A stretch of 64,000 bases of DNA from an uncultured Bacteroidales bacterium (GTDB lineage: Bacteria > Bacteroidota > Bacteroidia > Bacteroidales > UBA932): assembly GCA_905234475.1 (NCBI GenBank), contig CAJOHX010000003.1, positions 1 through 64,000 of the forward strand. The letters are read 5' to 3'. The translations under genes and the position numbers were made by a program. The notes under the pieces were generated by a model, which was given only the letters and a program-made list of their open reading frames with translations, did not search any database and had not been told where the DNA came from. Positions 33,360 through 42,655 of this stretch are shown one piece after another. The first letter of the stretch is position 1. Each line of letters opens with the position of its first letter.

Positions 33360-34721
33360 TTAAGCCATTTCCTTGAGCATCAGGTTGATGCCCTGTTCGA
33401 TCATGTCCTGGATGTTGTTCTTGCTCGGATCCACGAACTCGCAGGTGGCGAGGTCTTCGGGGAGCACTTCGTAGATGCCGAACTTCTCCATCTTCTCGAT
33501 TTCGCCCGCCAGGCAGGCCTTGGCGAGATAGACGGGATAGATGTCCATGGGTAGCACCTTGGCGTAGTAGCCGTCGTTCATCAGGAACGGGCGCGGTCCG
33601 CCGTGGAGGTTGGTGTCCATCGCGTATTTCTTCTTCGGCAGGAGCCGGGAGAAATAGCTGCGGTCGGTGCTGAACTGGTTGAAGCGGAAGGGACGGATCC
33701 ACCCGAGCAGCTCCTTGTCAGTGCCTTCGCGAAGGAGGGTGATCTGGTTGTCAAAGAAGCCCAGATAGCCTCCGGTGCCTACGGTCTTGCCGCTGAGGAT
33801 GTCTCCGCTGACCACGCGCAGCTCTTCGGCGGGGGTGTTGCCGATGAATCCGGCGATTTCGCTCATCGGCATGCCCGGGAGGGCGTCGACGTAGGCGGGC
33901 TCAATGGCCATCGGGCCGGCGACGGCAACCTTGCGGCGGATGTCGTAGCGGCCGGTGGTGAAGAGCCTGCCGATGGCAATCAGCCCGGCAGGGGAGACGG
34001 TCCAGACGGTGTCGTCCTTGCGGATCGGGGCGATGTGGCTGATCTGCACGCCGACATTGCCCGCAGGGTGCTTGCCCGCGAAGCGGTGCAGTTCCGCCCC
34101 GCGGATCCTGGCGAACGGGGAGTCAGCGTCGTTCGCGTCCAGTGCGAGGTGGACCTTGCCGTCCGTGAGCTTGGCGAGGGCGTCCACGCCGGCCTGGGCG
34201 GCAGGCAGTTCGCTGCCGAAACAGAAACGGCTGTCCGGGGCGAGCGGCGCGGTGCTGAAGGTGGAGATGAAGATGTCGCGCGGGCGAAGGGCCGGGTCGG
34301 CGACGATGCCGTAGGGGCGCTGGACCAGGAAGGGCCACAGGCCGCTCTGGAGCAGGGCCTCCCGGACCTGGCCGGCATCCAGTGCGGAAGCCTCCCGGAC
34401 ACCGAAGTCGACGCACGCCTGGCGCCCGTCCGCCTCGACGAGGACGGCGAGCAGCTTGCGCTTGTCGCCCCGGACGATCGCCTTGACCGTGCCGCTGACC
34501 GGCGAGGCCAGCAGGATGTCGGGGTTCTTCTTGTCCGCCATGACGGGAGAGCCGCAGAGTACGGAATCACCCTCCTTGACGAGCAGTCTCGGAAGGAATC
34601 CCTTGAAGTCCGTCGGCTGGACGGCCACGATGCCCGGCGCGATCGTCTTGGAGACACGGAGCTCCGCTTCACCCGAGACCGGGATGTTAAGCCCCTTTTT
34701 CAAAACGATGGTTTTAGACAT
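33360..34721 (-). CDS. nqrA: Na+-NQR subunit A
   Basis: MSKTIVLKKGLNIPVSGEAE; QFSTDRSYFSRLLPKKKYAMDTNLHGGPRPF. Confidence 0.96.
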   Translation of the reverse strand: MSKTIVLKKGLNIPVSGEAELRVSKTIAPGIVAVQPTDFKGFLPRLLVKEGDSVLCGSPVMADKKNPDILLASPVSGTVKAIVRGDKRKLLAVLVEADGRQACVDFGVREASALDAGQVREALLQSGLWPFLVQRPYGIVADPALRPRDIFISTFSTAPLAPDSRFCFGSELPAAQAGVDALAKLTDGKVHLALDANDADSPFARIRGAELHRFAGKHPAGNVGVQISHIAPIRKDDTVWTVSPAGLIAIGRLFTTGRYDIRRKVAVAGPMAIEPAYVDALPGMPMSEIAGFIGNTPAEELRVVSGDILSGKTVGTGGYLGFFDNQITLLREGTDKELLGWIRPFRFNQFSTDRSYFSRLLPKKKYAMDTNLHGGPRPFLMNDGYYAKVLPMDIYPVYLAKACLAGEIEKMEKFGIYEVLPEDLATCEFVDPSKNNIQDMIEQGINLMLKEMA

Positions 34722-34795
34722 GTATAAAATGTTATATAATATTTCGGAAATTCCTTTCGCGAAGTTAGTCTTTTTTTTTGTATTTTCGCCTCGCT

Positions 34796-37255
34796 ATGGA
34801 AGAGAATGTGAACTTGATTCTGGAGGAGTTGAACGACGAGCAGCGGCGGGCTGTGTGTTGTGTGGACGGGCCCGTGCTGATCGTTGCCGGAGCGGGATCC
34901 GGCAAGACCCGTGTTCTGACCAGCCGGGTGGCTTATATCCTTGCCTTGCAGGAAGATGCACGCGTTCTTGCCCTGACTTTTACCAAGAAGGCAGCCGGCG
35001 AGATGAAGGAGCGCATCGCCGCAATGGTGGGAGGCTACAGGCTGCGCCGGGTGGTGATGGGGACCTTCCATGCCGTGTTCGTGCGCTTCCTTCGCGAGTA
35101 TGCGGGGCAGCTGGGCTATCCCGAGCATTTCACCATCTACGACACGTCCGATTCCCAGAGCGCCATCAAGGCCTGCCTCAAGGAGATGGGCCTCGACGAC
35201 AAGGTCTACAAGCCGCGGGACGTGCTGGCCCGCATCTCCATGGCCAAGAACAACCTCATCACGGTCTCGGCCTACCAGGCCAGCCAGGAGCTCCAGACGC
35301 AGGACTACCATACCAAGCGGCCGCGCCTGGGCGAGGTGTACCAGCGCTACCAGGAGAAGCTAAAGCAGAGCGGGGTGATGGACTTCGACGACATCCTGCT
35401 CAACATGAACAAACTGCTGCACGACAGTCCGGAGGCGCTGCAGACCATCGCCGGGCGCTTCACGCACATCCTGGTGGACGAGTACCAGGACACCAACCGG
35501 GCGCAGTACCTGATCCTGAAGAAGCTTGCCCAGTATCACCGCAACCTTTGCGTGGTGGGCGACGACAGCCAGTCCATCTATGCCTTCCGCGGCGCCCGGA
35601 TCGAGAACATTCTCAGCTTCAAGAAAGATTATCCGGAGTGCAAGCTCTTCCGCCTGGAGCGCAACTACCGCTCCACGCAGATGATCGTGGATGCCGCCAA
35701 TTCCGTCATCGCCCACAACGAGGGGCGCATCCCCAAGGTATGCTACGCCGTGGGCGAGGCTGGGGAGCGCATCCGCATCATCAAGGCCTACACCGAGCAG
35801 GAGGAGGCGGTGATGATCGTCTCCGAGATCCAGGACCGGATGCGCCGTGCGCGGGCGCAGTATCAGGATTTCGCCATCCTGTACCGGACCAATTCGCAGT
35901 CCCGCGCGCTGGAAGAGCAGCTCCGCCGGCGCAACATCCCCTATATGATCTACTCCGGCAATTCCTTCTTCGAGCGGGCGGAGGTCAAGGACATGATGGC
36001 CTATTTCAAGCTGGTCGTCAATCCGCGCGACGACGAATCGTTCCGCCGGGTGGTCAACAAGCCTGCGCGGGGCATCGGCGACAAGGCCCTGGGGGCCGTG
36101 GAGGCCGAGGCCCGACAGCGGGGCTGCCCGCTCTTCGAGGCGGCGCAGCAGGTCCCGAAGGTGCAGGAGTTCTGCGCCATGATCGCGGACCTCGCGGCGC
36201 GGGTGCGCACCACTGACGCCTATGTGCTGGCGAAGCTGATTGCCGACCGGAGCACGCTGTACGCGTTCTATAAGCAGGATACCTCCATCGAGGGCCTGTC
36301 GCGCCTGGCGAATGTGGACGAACTCATCAACAGCGTGGAGCAGTTCGTCGAGGAGCGTACCGATGAGGCTGCCGACTATGCGGAGGAAGGGGGCGAGGTC
36401 GGGGTGTTCACCCTGGATGACTTTCTGGAGAATGTCTCCCTGCTGAGCAACGTCGACGTGGCGGAAGGGGAAGAGGACACCAACAACAAGGTCGCCCTCA
36501 TGACGGCGCATTCTTCCAAGGGCCTGGAGTTCCCGTACGTGTTCGTGGCGGGGATGGAGGAGAATCTCTTCCCGAGTGTGTCCATGCTTTCCGCCAAGTC
36601 GGAGGTGGAGGAGGAGCGGCGGCTTTTCTACGTGGCCGTGACGCGCGCCAAGCGGGCGGTTGCGCTGTCGTATGCCGGGACGCGCATGCGCAACGGCAAG
36701 CACGAGTCCAACGCCCCGTCGCGTTTCCTAAAGGAGATCGATCCCCGCTTCCTGGAGAATCCGCTGGATGAGGGAGACTTTGACAATGAAGGTGTTACCC
36801 ATGAATGGGGTGGCTTCGGCAGCCGCTTCACCGGCGGCCGGCTGAATCGGTTCGGCGTTGGAAGTGGTGCTTATGGGCAGTCTTCCGGCGTGCAGCACGA
36901 ACAGAAGGACGCCGGTCGGAATCGGTTTGGCCAGCAGCCCTCGAGGGGCGTAGCCACCCATGGCTTCGTAAATGGGAGGGATGAGGGGCGTAGCCCCGAA
37001 CCCATTCGAGGGCTGGCTGGCCAACCGACGACTGGCGTCCGACAAGCTTTGGCAGATGCGAACTTCGTGGGGGTGCCGATGACGGAACTGTCGGAGGGCC
37101 AGCGCATCGAACACAACCGCTTCGGCCCCGGCACCATCCTGGAGCTCTCCGGCCGCGTCCCCGACATGAAGGCCCGCATCCGCTTCGACGCCTTCGGCGA
37201 GAAGCTCCTGCTGCTCAAATATGCGAAGATCAGGCCGCTGCCAGAGCAGAAATAA
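34796..37255 (+). CDS. pcrA: UvrD/PcrA-type ATP-dependent helicase
   Basis: VNLILEELNDEQRRAVCC; AGAGSGKTRVLTSRVAYI; VDEYQDTNRAQY; DDSQSIYAFRGA; VALMTAHSSKGLEFPYVFV. C-terminal linker interrupted by an IR element. Confidence 0.96.
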   Translation: MEENVNLILEELNDEQRRAVCCVDGPVLIVAGAGSGKTRVLTSRVAYILALQEDARVLALTFTKKAAGEMKERIAAMVGGYRLRRVVMGTFHAVFVRFLREYAGQLGYPEHFTIYDTSDSQSAIKACLKEMGLDDKVYKPRDVLARISMAKNNLITVSAYQASQELQTQDYHTKRPRLGEVYQRYQEKLKQSGVMDFDDILLNMNKLLHDSPEALQTIAGRFTHILVDEYQDTNRAQYLILKKLAQYHRNLCVVGDDSQSIYAFRGARIENILSFKKDYPECKLFRLERNYRSTQMIVDAANSVIAHNEGRIPKVCYAVGEAGERIRIIKAYTEQEEAVMIVSEIQDRMRRARAQYQDFAILYRTNSQSRALEEQLRRRNIPYMIYSGNSFFERAEVKDMMAYFKLVVNPRDDESFRRVVNKPARGIGDKALGAVEAEARQRGCPLFEAAQQVPKVQEFCAMIADLAARVRTTDAYVLAKLIADRSTLYAFYKQDTSIEGLSRLANVDELINSVEQFVEERTDEAADYAEEGGEVGVFTLDDFLENVSLLSNVDVAEGEEDTNNKVALMTAHSSKGLEFPYVFVAGMEENLFPSVSMLSAKSEVEEERRLFYVAVTRAKRAVALSYAGTRMRNGKHESNAPSRFLKEIDPRFLENPLDEGDFDNEGVTHEWGGFGSRFTGGRLNRFGVGSGAYGQSSGVQHEQKDAGRNRFGQQPSRGVATHGFVNGRDEGRSPEPIRGLAGQPTTGVRQALADANFVGVPMTELSEGQRIEHNRFGPGTILELSGRVPDMKARIRFDAFGEKLLLLKYAKIRPLPEQK
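36907..37040. repeat. 134-bp imperfect inverted-repeat (MITE/REP-like) element inserted in frame in the helicase gene
   Basis: Left arm GGACGCCGGTCGGAATCGGTTTGGCCAGCAGCCCTCGA; reverse complement of right arm GGACGCCAGTCGTCGGTTGGCCAGCCAGCCCTCGA; internal direct repeat GAGGGGCGTAGCC. Confidence 0.65.
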
Positions 37256-37289
37256 TTTGAAAATACAGAGCAGAAATAATTTGAAAATA
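37242..37289. repeat. Exact 24-bp tandem duplication spanning the helicase stop codon
   Basis: CAGAGCAGAAATAATTTGAAAATA twice (37242-37265, 37266-37289). Confidence 0.9.
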
Positions 37290-37312
37290 CATATCTGATA
37301 AACAATTATCCT

Positions 37313-37768
37313 ATGGCACTCGAACAGCAAATCCAGCAAGACATCATGGCGGCGATGAAGGCCCACGACTATGAGCGGACCAACGCCGTGCGCGCCATCA
37401 AGTCCGCCATCCTCCTCGCCAAGACGGCGGAGGGTGGCAAGAAGGAACTTGAGGACGCCGATATCATCAAGCTCATCCAGAAGCTCATCAAGCAGCGCAA
37501 GGAAGCCGCGGAGCAGTACGTGGCCGCGGGTCGGCAGGAACTGGCCGACAACGAGCTCGCCGAGGCGAAGGTCCTCGAGGAGTACGTCCCTAAGCAGCTC
37601 ACGCCCGAGGAGATTACGGAGCGCGTCCGTGCCATCATCGCGCAGGTCGGCGCCAGCTCCCCGTCCGACATGGGCAAGGTGATGGGCGTTGCCAGCAAGC
37701 AGATGGCCGGCCTTGCCGACGGCCGCACCCTTTCCACTATCGTCCGTGAACTCCTGGCCCAGGGATGA
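37313..37768 (+). CDS. GatB/YqeY domain-containing protein
   Basis: 151 aa; LEQQIQQDIMAAMKAHDYERTNAVRAIKSAI; YVPKQLTPEEI; MGKVMG. Confidence 0.92.
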   Translation: MALEQQIQQDIMAAMKAHDYERTNAVRAIKSAILLAKTAEGGKKELEDADIIKLIQKLIKQRKEAAEQYVAAGRQELADNELAEAKVLEEYVPKQLTPEEITERVRAIIAQVGASSPSDMGKVMGVASKQMAGLADGRTLSTIVRELLAQG

Positions 37769-38541
37769 GGCTGCGGGAGATTATTGCCGCACTGGAGCGT
37801 CTCGCTCCGCTGCGGCTGCAGGACGAGTGGGACAACTCGGGCCTGCAGGTCGGTTTCCCGGAGTCGGAGATCTCCGGGGTCCTGGTGTGTCTTGATGTGA
37901 CGGAAATTATTGTCGCAGAGGCGATTGCTAAAGGGTGCAACCTGATTGTCTCCCATCATCCGCTGCTTTTCAAGGCGCTTCGGCAGGTGTCGGACGCGAC
38001 CTACCAGCAGCGTTGCGTGGTGCAGGCGCTCTCCGCCGGAATCTCCATTTATTCCGCCCATACCAGCCTGGACAATGCCCCCGGCGGGGTCAACCACAAG
38101 ATTGCCGGACTCCTGGGTCTGGAGAATCTGCGCTGGCTCGCGCCCATGGCGGGAGAGGAAGCCGGATCGGGCCTGGTCGGCGAACTGCCGGTCCCCGAAA
38201 CCGACAAGGATTTCTTCGCCCGCGTGAAGCAGCTGTTCGGCGTGGAGAGCCTGCGGCATTCCGCCCTGGACGGGCGGGAAATCCGGCGCGTGGCCCTCTG
38301 CGGCGGCGCCGGCGCATTCCTGCTGGGCGATGCCGTCCGCGCAGGAGCCGACTGTTTCCTCAGCGGCGAATTCCATTACCATGATTATTTCGAGACCGGC
38401 GGCATGCTGCTCTGCGAGCTGGGCCACTACCAGAGCGAGCAATACACGCAGGACCTGCTGCAGGACTATCTGGCAGCGGAGTTCCCGTCCCTGCACATAG
38501 AGCGTACCGCATTCAACACCAATCCGATCTGCTATGATTAA
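37765..38541 (+). CDS. Nif3-like dinuclear metal centre protein
   Basis: LRLQDEWDNSGLQVG; NLIVSHHPLLF; SAHTSLDNAPGGVN. Confidence 0.93.
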   Translation: MRLREIIAALERLAPLRLQDEWDNSGLQVGFPESEISGVLVCLDVTEIIVAEAIAKGCNLIVSHHPLLFKALRQVSDATYQQRCVVQALSAGISIYSAHTSLDNAPGGVNHKIAGLLGLENLRWLAPMAGEEAGSGLVGELPVPETDKDFFARVKQLFGVESLRHSALDGREIRRVALCGGAGAFLLGDAVRAGADCFLSGEFHYHDYFETGGMLLCELGHYQSEQYTQDLLQDYLAAEFPSLHIERTAFNTNPICYD

Positions 38542-39283
38542 GCTGGACGACAAGTTCTCCGAAGAGACCCTGGCCACCTGCTACATGGTGGACTGCCGCA
38601 AATACCTGCGCCCGAGTGCCTTTTTGGACATGGCGCAGCACATGGCCGTGTTCGGCGCGGACCGGCTCGCCTTCGGTGACGACCAGCTCGGCCCGCATGG
38701 CTGCGCCTGGGTGGTCGCGCGGCAACATGTCCGCTTCGAGCGTCCGTTCCTCCATAAAGAGAAGGGACGTGTCGTGACCTGGCACAAGGGACTCCAGGGC
38801 CTGTTTTTCCTACGTGATTATCTGCTGCTGGGCGTCGATGGCGAGCCCGCCGTGCGCTCTACCAGTTCCTGGGTGGTGATGAACATCGCCGAGCGCCGCG
38901 TCGTGCGGCCCGATTTTCTGACGGAGTTCGTCTCCATGGAGCCGCAAAGCACGGACCACGCCATCGAGGAGCCTGCTGCCAAGGTCGTACTGCCCCGCGA
39001 GGCGGAGATGACGCAGATTGGCGCGCACCGCGTGCAGTTCTCCGACGTGGACTACAACCACCACGCAAACAATGTGAAGTATACCGCTTGGGCGATGGAT
39101 GCGCTTCCTGAAGAGTTGGTTTATAATAAACTCCTTAAAGAACTGACCATCAACTTTAACCGCGAGGCGCGCCCCGGCGAGACTGTGACTCTCTGGCATG
39201 CCCTTGCGCCCGACGGCGCCCACATTATCGAGGGTCGCGTAGACGACCATCAGGTGTTCATCGAAAAGCTGCTGTTCCAGTGA
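38534..39283 (+). CDS. Acyl-ACP thioesterase (FatA/FatB-like)
   Basis: Double hot-dog fold: SAFLDMAQHMA; VQFSDVDYNHHANNVKYTAWAMDALP. Confidence 0.85.
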   Translation: MIKLDDKFSEETLATCYMVDCRKYLRPSAFLDMAQHMAVFGADRLAFGDDQLGPHGCAWVVARQHVRFERPFLHKEKGRVVTWHKGLQGLFFLRDYLLLGVDGEPAVRSTSSWVVMNIAERRVVRPDFLTEFVSMEPQSTDHAIEEPAAKVVLPREAEMTQIGAHRVQFSDVDYNHHANNVKYTAWAMDALPEELVYNKLLKELTINFNREARPGETVTLWHALAPDGAHIIEGRVDDHQVFIEKLLFQ

Positions 39284-40263
39284 TCGCATTGCGGAAATCC
39301 ACGCTGCTCGCCTGCACGCTCCTTTTCTCGATAACCATGTCGGGCGGGCCGGCAGATTCCGATTATTCCCGTTTTGTAAGAAGGAGCCTGGACCGGACGG
39401 ACTATCGGTATTGGAGCCTCATCTCCGAACTCCCTCCTACGGAAGCTGTCTGGCCGGGAGACCGGGTTACGGTTCCCTTCAAACAGCTTGGGCAGCCGGG
39501 ACACACCCTGTACGGGGTTGAAGTCTCGGTCAATGGCCGGGAACTGACCGGAAGCCTGGACAACTGTGCATCGGATTACTGCGAGACTTCCCCGGAGATC
39601 GCTGAAGCGCTGGGTATCAGGCCGATAGGAAAGAAGATCAAGATCAACGGAAACAGACGCGCGCAATCGTATATCGGAATCGCCGATTCGCTGTCGCTGG
39701 GAGACCTGGTCGTCAGGAATGTGCTGTTCTCCGTGTCCGATTCCTTCGTCTCGATCGGCGAGGCTCTCTCCATCGATCTGGTCATCGGAGACAACGTGTT
39801 CCGCCAGACAGGCGATCTGATTATCGACAACACAGAGGAAAGCGTCACCTTCTCGAGGTACACGCTGGATCTGTGCCCCAATGTCCTTCGGGCTTATCCG
39901 GAACACGATTACTACGTCGAGGCATCCCAGGACGGAAAGGAGGTGATGATGCTCCTGGATTTCGGCAATACGAATACGTACATGAACGTACGCTTCGTCG
40001 AGAAATACCCGCCAGATGAGCCTTATGCCGAATCCACGACCCGGATTACCATGCAGGACCGGACCTGGACGACGAAATCCTACCTCATGGAGAAGCCGCG
40101 CTTTGAGCTGTTTGGCACGGCATGCGAATGGGACCGGATCGATATCTGGCTGGAGGGCTATGGCGGGAGGCGGGGCCTCGGGAGTTTCGGCGCGGATATG
40201 CTCCGTCAGTACAGGCTTGTCGTCTTCAATGCCCGGCAGCAGTACCTGCAGTTGACAAGGTAG
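39280..40263 (+). CDS. Retropepsin-like (clan AA) two-lobed protein with non-canonical active-site motifs
   Basis: GTG start overlapping upstream stop; VSVNGRELTGSLDNCASDYCETSPEIAEALGI and VMMLLDFGNTNTYMNVRFVEKY in positions of two D[ST]G lobes. Confidence 0.5.
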   Translation: MIALRKSTLLACTLLFSITMSGGPADSDYSRFVRRSLDRTDYRYWSLISELPPTEAVWPGDRVTVPFKQLGQPGHTLYGVEVSVNGRELTGSLDNCASDYCETSPEIAEALGIRPIGKKIKINGNRRAQSYIGIADSLSLGDLVVRNVLFSVSDSFVSIGEALSIDLVIGDNVFRQTGDLIIDNTEESVTFSRYTLDLCPNVLRAYPEHDYYVEASQDGKEVMMLLDFGNTNTYMNVRFVEKYPPDEPYAESTTRITMQDRTWTTKSYLMEKPRFELFGTACEWDRIDIWLEGYGGRRGLGSFGADMLRQYRLVVFNARQQYLQLTR

Positions 40264-40264
40264 T

Positions 40265-40347
40265 TCATCCAGAAAACCCCGGGTGTTTCTGGTCAATGTG
40301 GCCTATTTGCAAGGGGTTGTCCAGGATTCCCGGGGTTTTCTGGATGA
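40265..40347. repeat. Palindromic doublet with 19-bp perfect inverted repeat between convergent genes
   Basis: TCATCCAGAAAACCCCGGG (40265-40283) ... CCCGGGGTTTTCTGGATGA (40329-40347). Confidence 0.75.
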
Positions 40348-40361
40348 TAATCTTTCAGTGG

Positions 40362-42584
40362 TTATTTCATCCAACGGTCCAGCCAGTCGTAGAAGACGCG
40401 GTGCCAGTAGAGGGAGTTCTGCGGCTGGAGGATCCAGTGGTTCTCTTCGGGGAAGACCACGAGCTTGGAGGGGACACCCATCATCTGGGCGGCATTGAAA
40501 GCCGCCATGCCCTGCTCGTAGGGGATGCGGTAGTCCATCATGCCGTGGATGCAGAGGATCGGGGTGTGCCACTTCGTGACCATGCCGGAAGGGGAGTTGG
40601 CGTAGTGGCGCTGTGCCTTGGGCGTGCTGGCATAAGGCGCACCGGCCTGCTGCATGCCGCCGAAGGTGATCCCGTCACGGGCCGGGCCGATGCCCAGGGC
40701 CGGGTCGTAGGCGTACTCGGTCAGGCCGCCGTTGTCCCAGTTGGCAAACCACATCTCCTCGGTGGTGAACCAGAGCTGCTTCTCGTCGAAAATGCCGGCG
40801 TGGGCGATGAAACAGTCGTAGAGGTCGCCGTGCAGGCCCTCGAGCATGTAGGCGGAGTAGCCGCCGTAGGAGGCGCCCACGCAGGCGAGTTTATTTACGT
40901 ACGGTTGGCCCTTGATGTAGCGCCCGGCGCTGAGGTAGTCCTGCATGTTGAGTCCCGGGTAGTCGCCGGAGATCTGCTCCTTCCAGGCCTGGCCGAAGGC
41001 GGTGGTGCCGCGGCGGTTCGGGAGGATGACGATATAGCCCTGCTGGGCCATCAGGCGGTAGCACCAGCGGTAGCTCCAGTCCTGCGAATTGGAGCCCTGC
41101 GGGCCTCCGAGCACGATTTCGATGGCCGGGTACTGCTTCGCCGGGTCGAACTGCGGGGGATAGAGGACCCAGCAGAGCATCTGCTGGTGGTCCACCGTCT
41201 CCACGAACACACGCTCGTCGCGCACGTCCGCAAGCTGATCGAAGATGTGCTGGTTCTCATGGGTAATCTGCTCGAAGCTGACGCCCTCCTCGGTAATCAT
41301 CACGGAGACGAGCTCAGTGGGGAATTTCAGGCAATAGTAGGAGGCGAGCAGCTGCACGCCGTCCTTGCGGTCCAGTACGGCGAAGGGGGAGAAGAAGTCG
41401 AAATCCCAGTCCGGCGCGGTGATGCGCTGGGCGTCGCCGCCCAGGTCGGCGCAGTAGAGCGCCTGGATGCCCTCGCCCACGAGGGTGTTGAAGAAGAGCT
41501 CGTTGTTGTGCCACACCAGGTCGGCCACGTCGTGGTCGAAGTCCGGCAGCAGCTCGCGGATATTCTGTACGCGCAGGCCGAAGTTCTGCCCGTCCGCTTC
41601 ATCTTCAAGCGATTCGACGTCAGCGACAAACAGGCGCTGGCGGTCGGCCTCGTAGCCGTCGCGCTCCATGGAGATCCAGGCGATGTGGCGGCCGTCGGGG
41701 CTCCAGACGGGGGAGGCGTCGTAGCCGCCGTCGGTCTTGACATCGAGGGTCTCGCCCGTGAGGATGTCATAGATGTAAATCCCGCAGTTGGTGCTGAAGG
41801 CGTACTGCTTGCCCGTCTTCTTGCGGCAGGAATACACGATGTGGCGGCCGTCCGGCGCCCAGTCCAGCTGCTCTGCGCCGCCGAAAGGCTCGGTCGGGAG
41901 CTCGAACAGGTTGTCGGTGCCGAGGATGTCCACGGAATTCTCCGGGGTGATCTGCTTCTTGCCGAGCGCTGCCACGTAGGTGCGCGGGACTTCGGTCACC
42001 CAGTGGTCCCAGTGGCGGTACATCAGGTCTTCGGTGGCGTAGGCCTGCGCCTTGTCCAGGGCGGGATCGCTGTCCGCAGGCTGCTGGAGGGCGGTGTTCT
42101 TGATGCTGCTTACGTAGAGCACCTGGGTCTGGTCCGGGGAGAGCTTGAAGTCGCTGATCCCGGCGGGGACGTCGCTGAGCTGCACCCGCTTGCCGAGTTT
42201 ATTGCCCTTGAGCGGAGCCTTCCAGAGCTGTCCGCCCTGCAGGAAATAGATGCTCTTGCCGTCCAGGCTCCAGCGGGCGCCGCTGACGCTCTTGGCGTAG
42301 CGGGTGAGCTGGACCTTGTCGCTGCCGTCGGGGTTGCAGAGGAACAGGTTGCGGCAGCTGCGGTTGTCGGGGATGGAGGTATAGGAGACGCCGTACAGGA
42401 TCCGGCTCCCGTCGGGGGAGAGCTGGGGATCGGACAGGCGGCCGAGGGCGAGCAGCGTCTCGGGGGTCATCACGCCGTCCTCGATCTGGATCCCGGACGG
42501 GCCGATGTAGCCGCTGCCCTCATCTTTCTGGGTGCAACTGATAGCCATAACAAGACAGGTAATAGCGATGAATACTCGTTTCAT
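40362..42584 (-). CDS. S9-family prolyl oligopeptidase
   Basis: MKRVFIAITCLVMAISC lipoprotein; WD40-like repeats; GASYGGYSAYM; CIHGMMDYRIPYEQGMAAFNA; EENHWI. Confidence 0.93.
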   Translation of the reverse strand: MKRVFIAITCLVMAISCTQKDEGSGYIGPSGIQIEDGVMTPETLLALGRLSDPQLSPDGSRILYGVSYTSIPDNRSCRNLFLCNPDGSDKVQLTRYAKSVSGARWSLDGKSIYFLQGGQLWKAPLKGNKLGKRVQLSDVPAGISDFKLSPDQTQVLYVSSIKNTALQQPADSDPALDKAQAYATEDLMYRHWDHWVTEVPRTYVAALGKKQITPENSVDILGTDNLFELPTEPFGGAEQLDWAPDGRHIVYSCRKKTGKQYAFSTNCGIYIYDILTGETLDVKTDGGYDASPVWSPDGRHIAWISMERDGYEADRQRLFVADVESLEDEADGQNFGLRVQNIRELLPDFDHDVADLVWHNNELFFNTLVGEGIQALYCADLGGDAQRITAPDWDFDFFSPFAVLDRKDGVQLLASYYCLKFPTELVSVMITEEGVSFEQITHENQHIFDQLADVRDERVFVETVDHQQMLCWVLYPPQFDPAKQYPAIEIVLGGPQGSNSQDWSYRWCYRLMAQQGYIVILPNRRGTTAFGQAWKEQISGDYPGLNMQDYLSAGRYIKGQPYVNKLACVGASYGGYSAYMLEGLHGDLYDCFIAHAGIFDEKQLWFTTEEMWFANWDNGGLTEYAYDPALGIGPARDGITFGGMQQAGAPYASTPKAQRHYANSPSGMVTKWHTPILCIHGMMDYRIPYEQGMAAFNAAQMMGVPSKLVVFPEENHWILQPQNSLYWHRVFYDWLDRWMK

Positions 42585-42642
42585 GATGCGGTCATTCTGG
42601 TAATAGGATTGCAAATGTAATAAAAATCGGCCGGATTTTTCG

Positions 42643-42650
42643 TATATTTG
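42643..42650 (+). promoter_or_regulatory. -7 box TATATTTG immediately upstream of recG
   Basis: Box ends 5 nt before ATG 42656. Confidence 0.55.
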
Positions 42651-42655
42651 TAGGT

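Noticed and set aside
34456-36216. 586-aa ORF overlapping nqrA upstream region and the helicase
   Set aside because: Out-of-frame relative to the clear PcrA/UvrD reading frame; shadow ORF.
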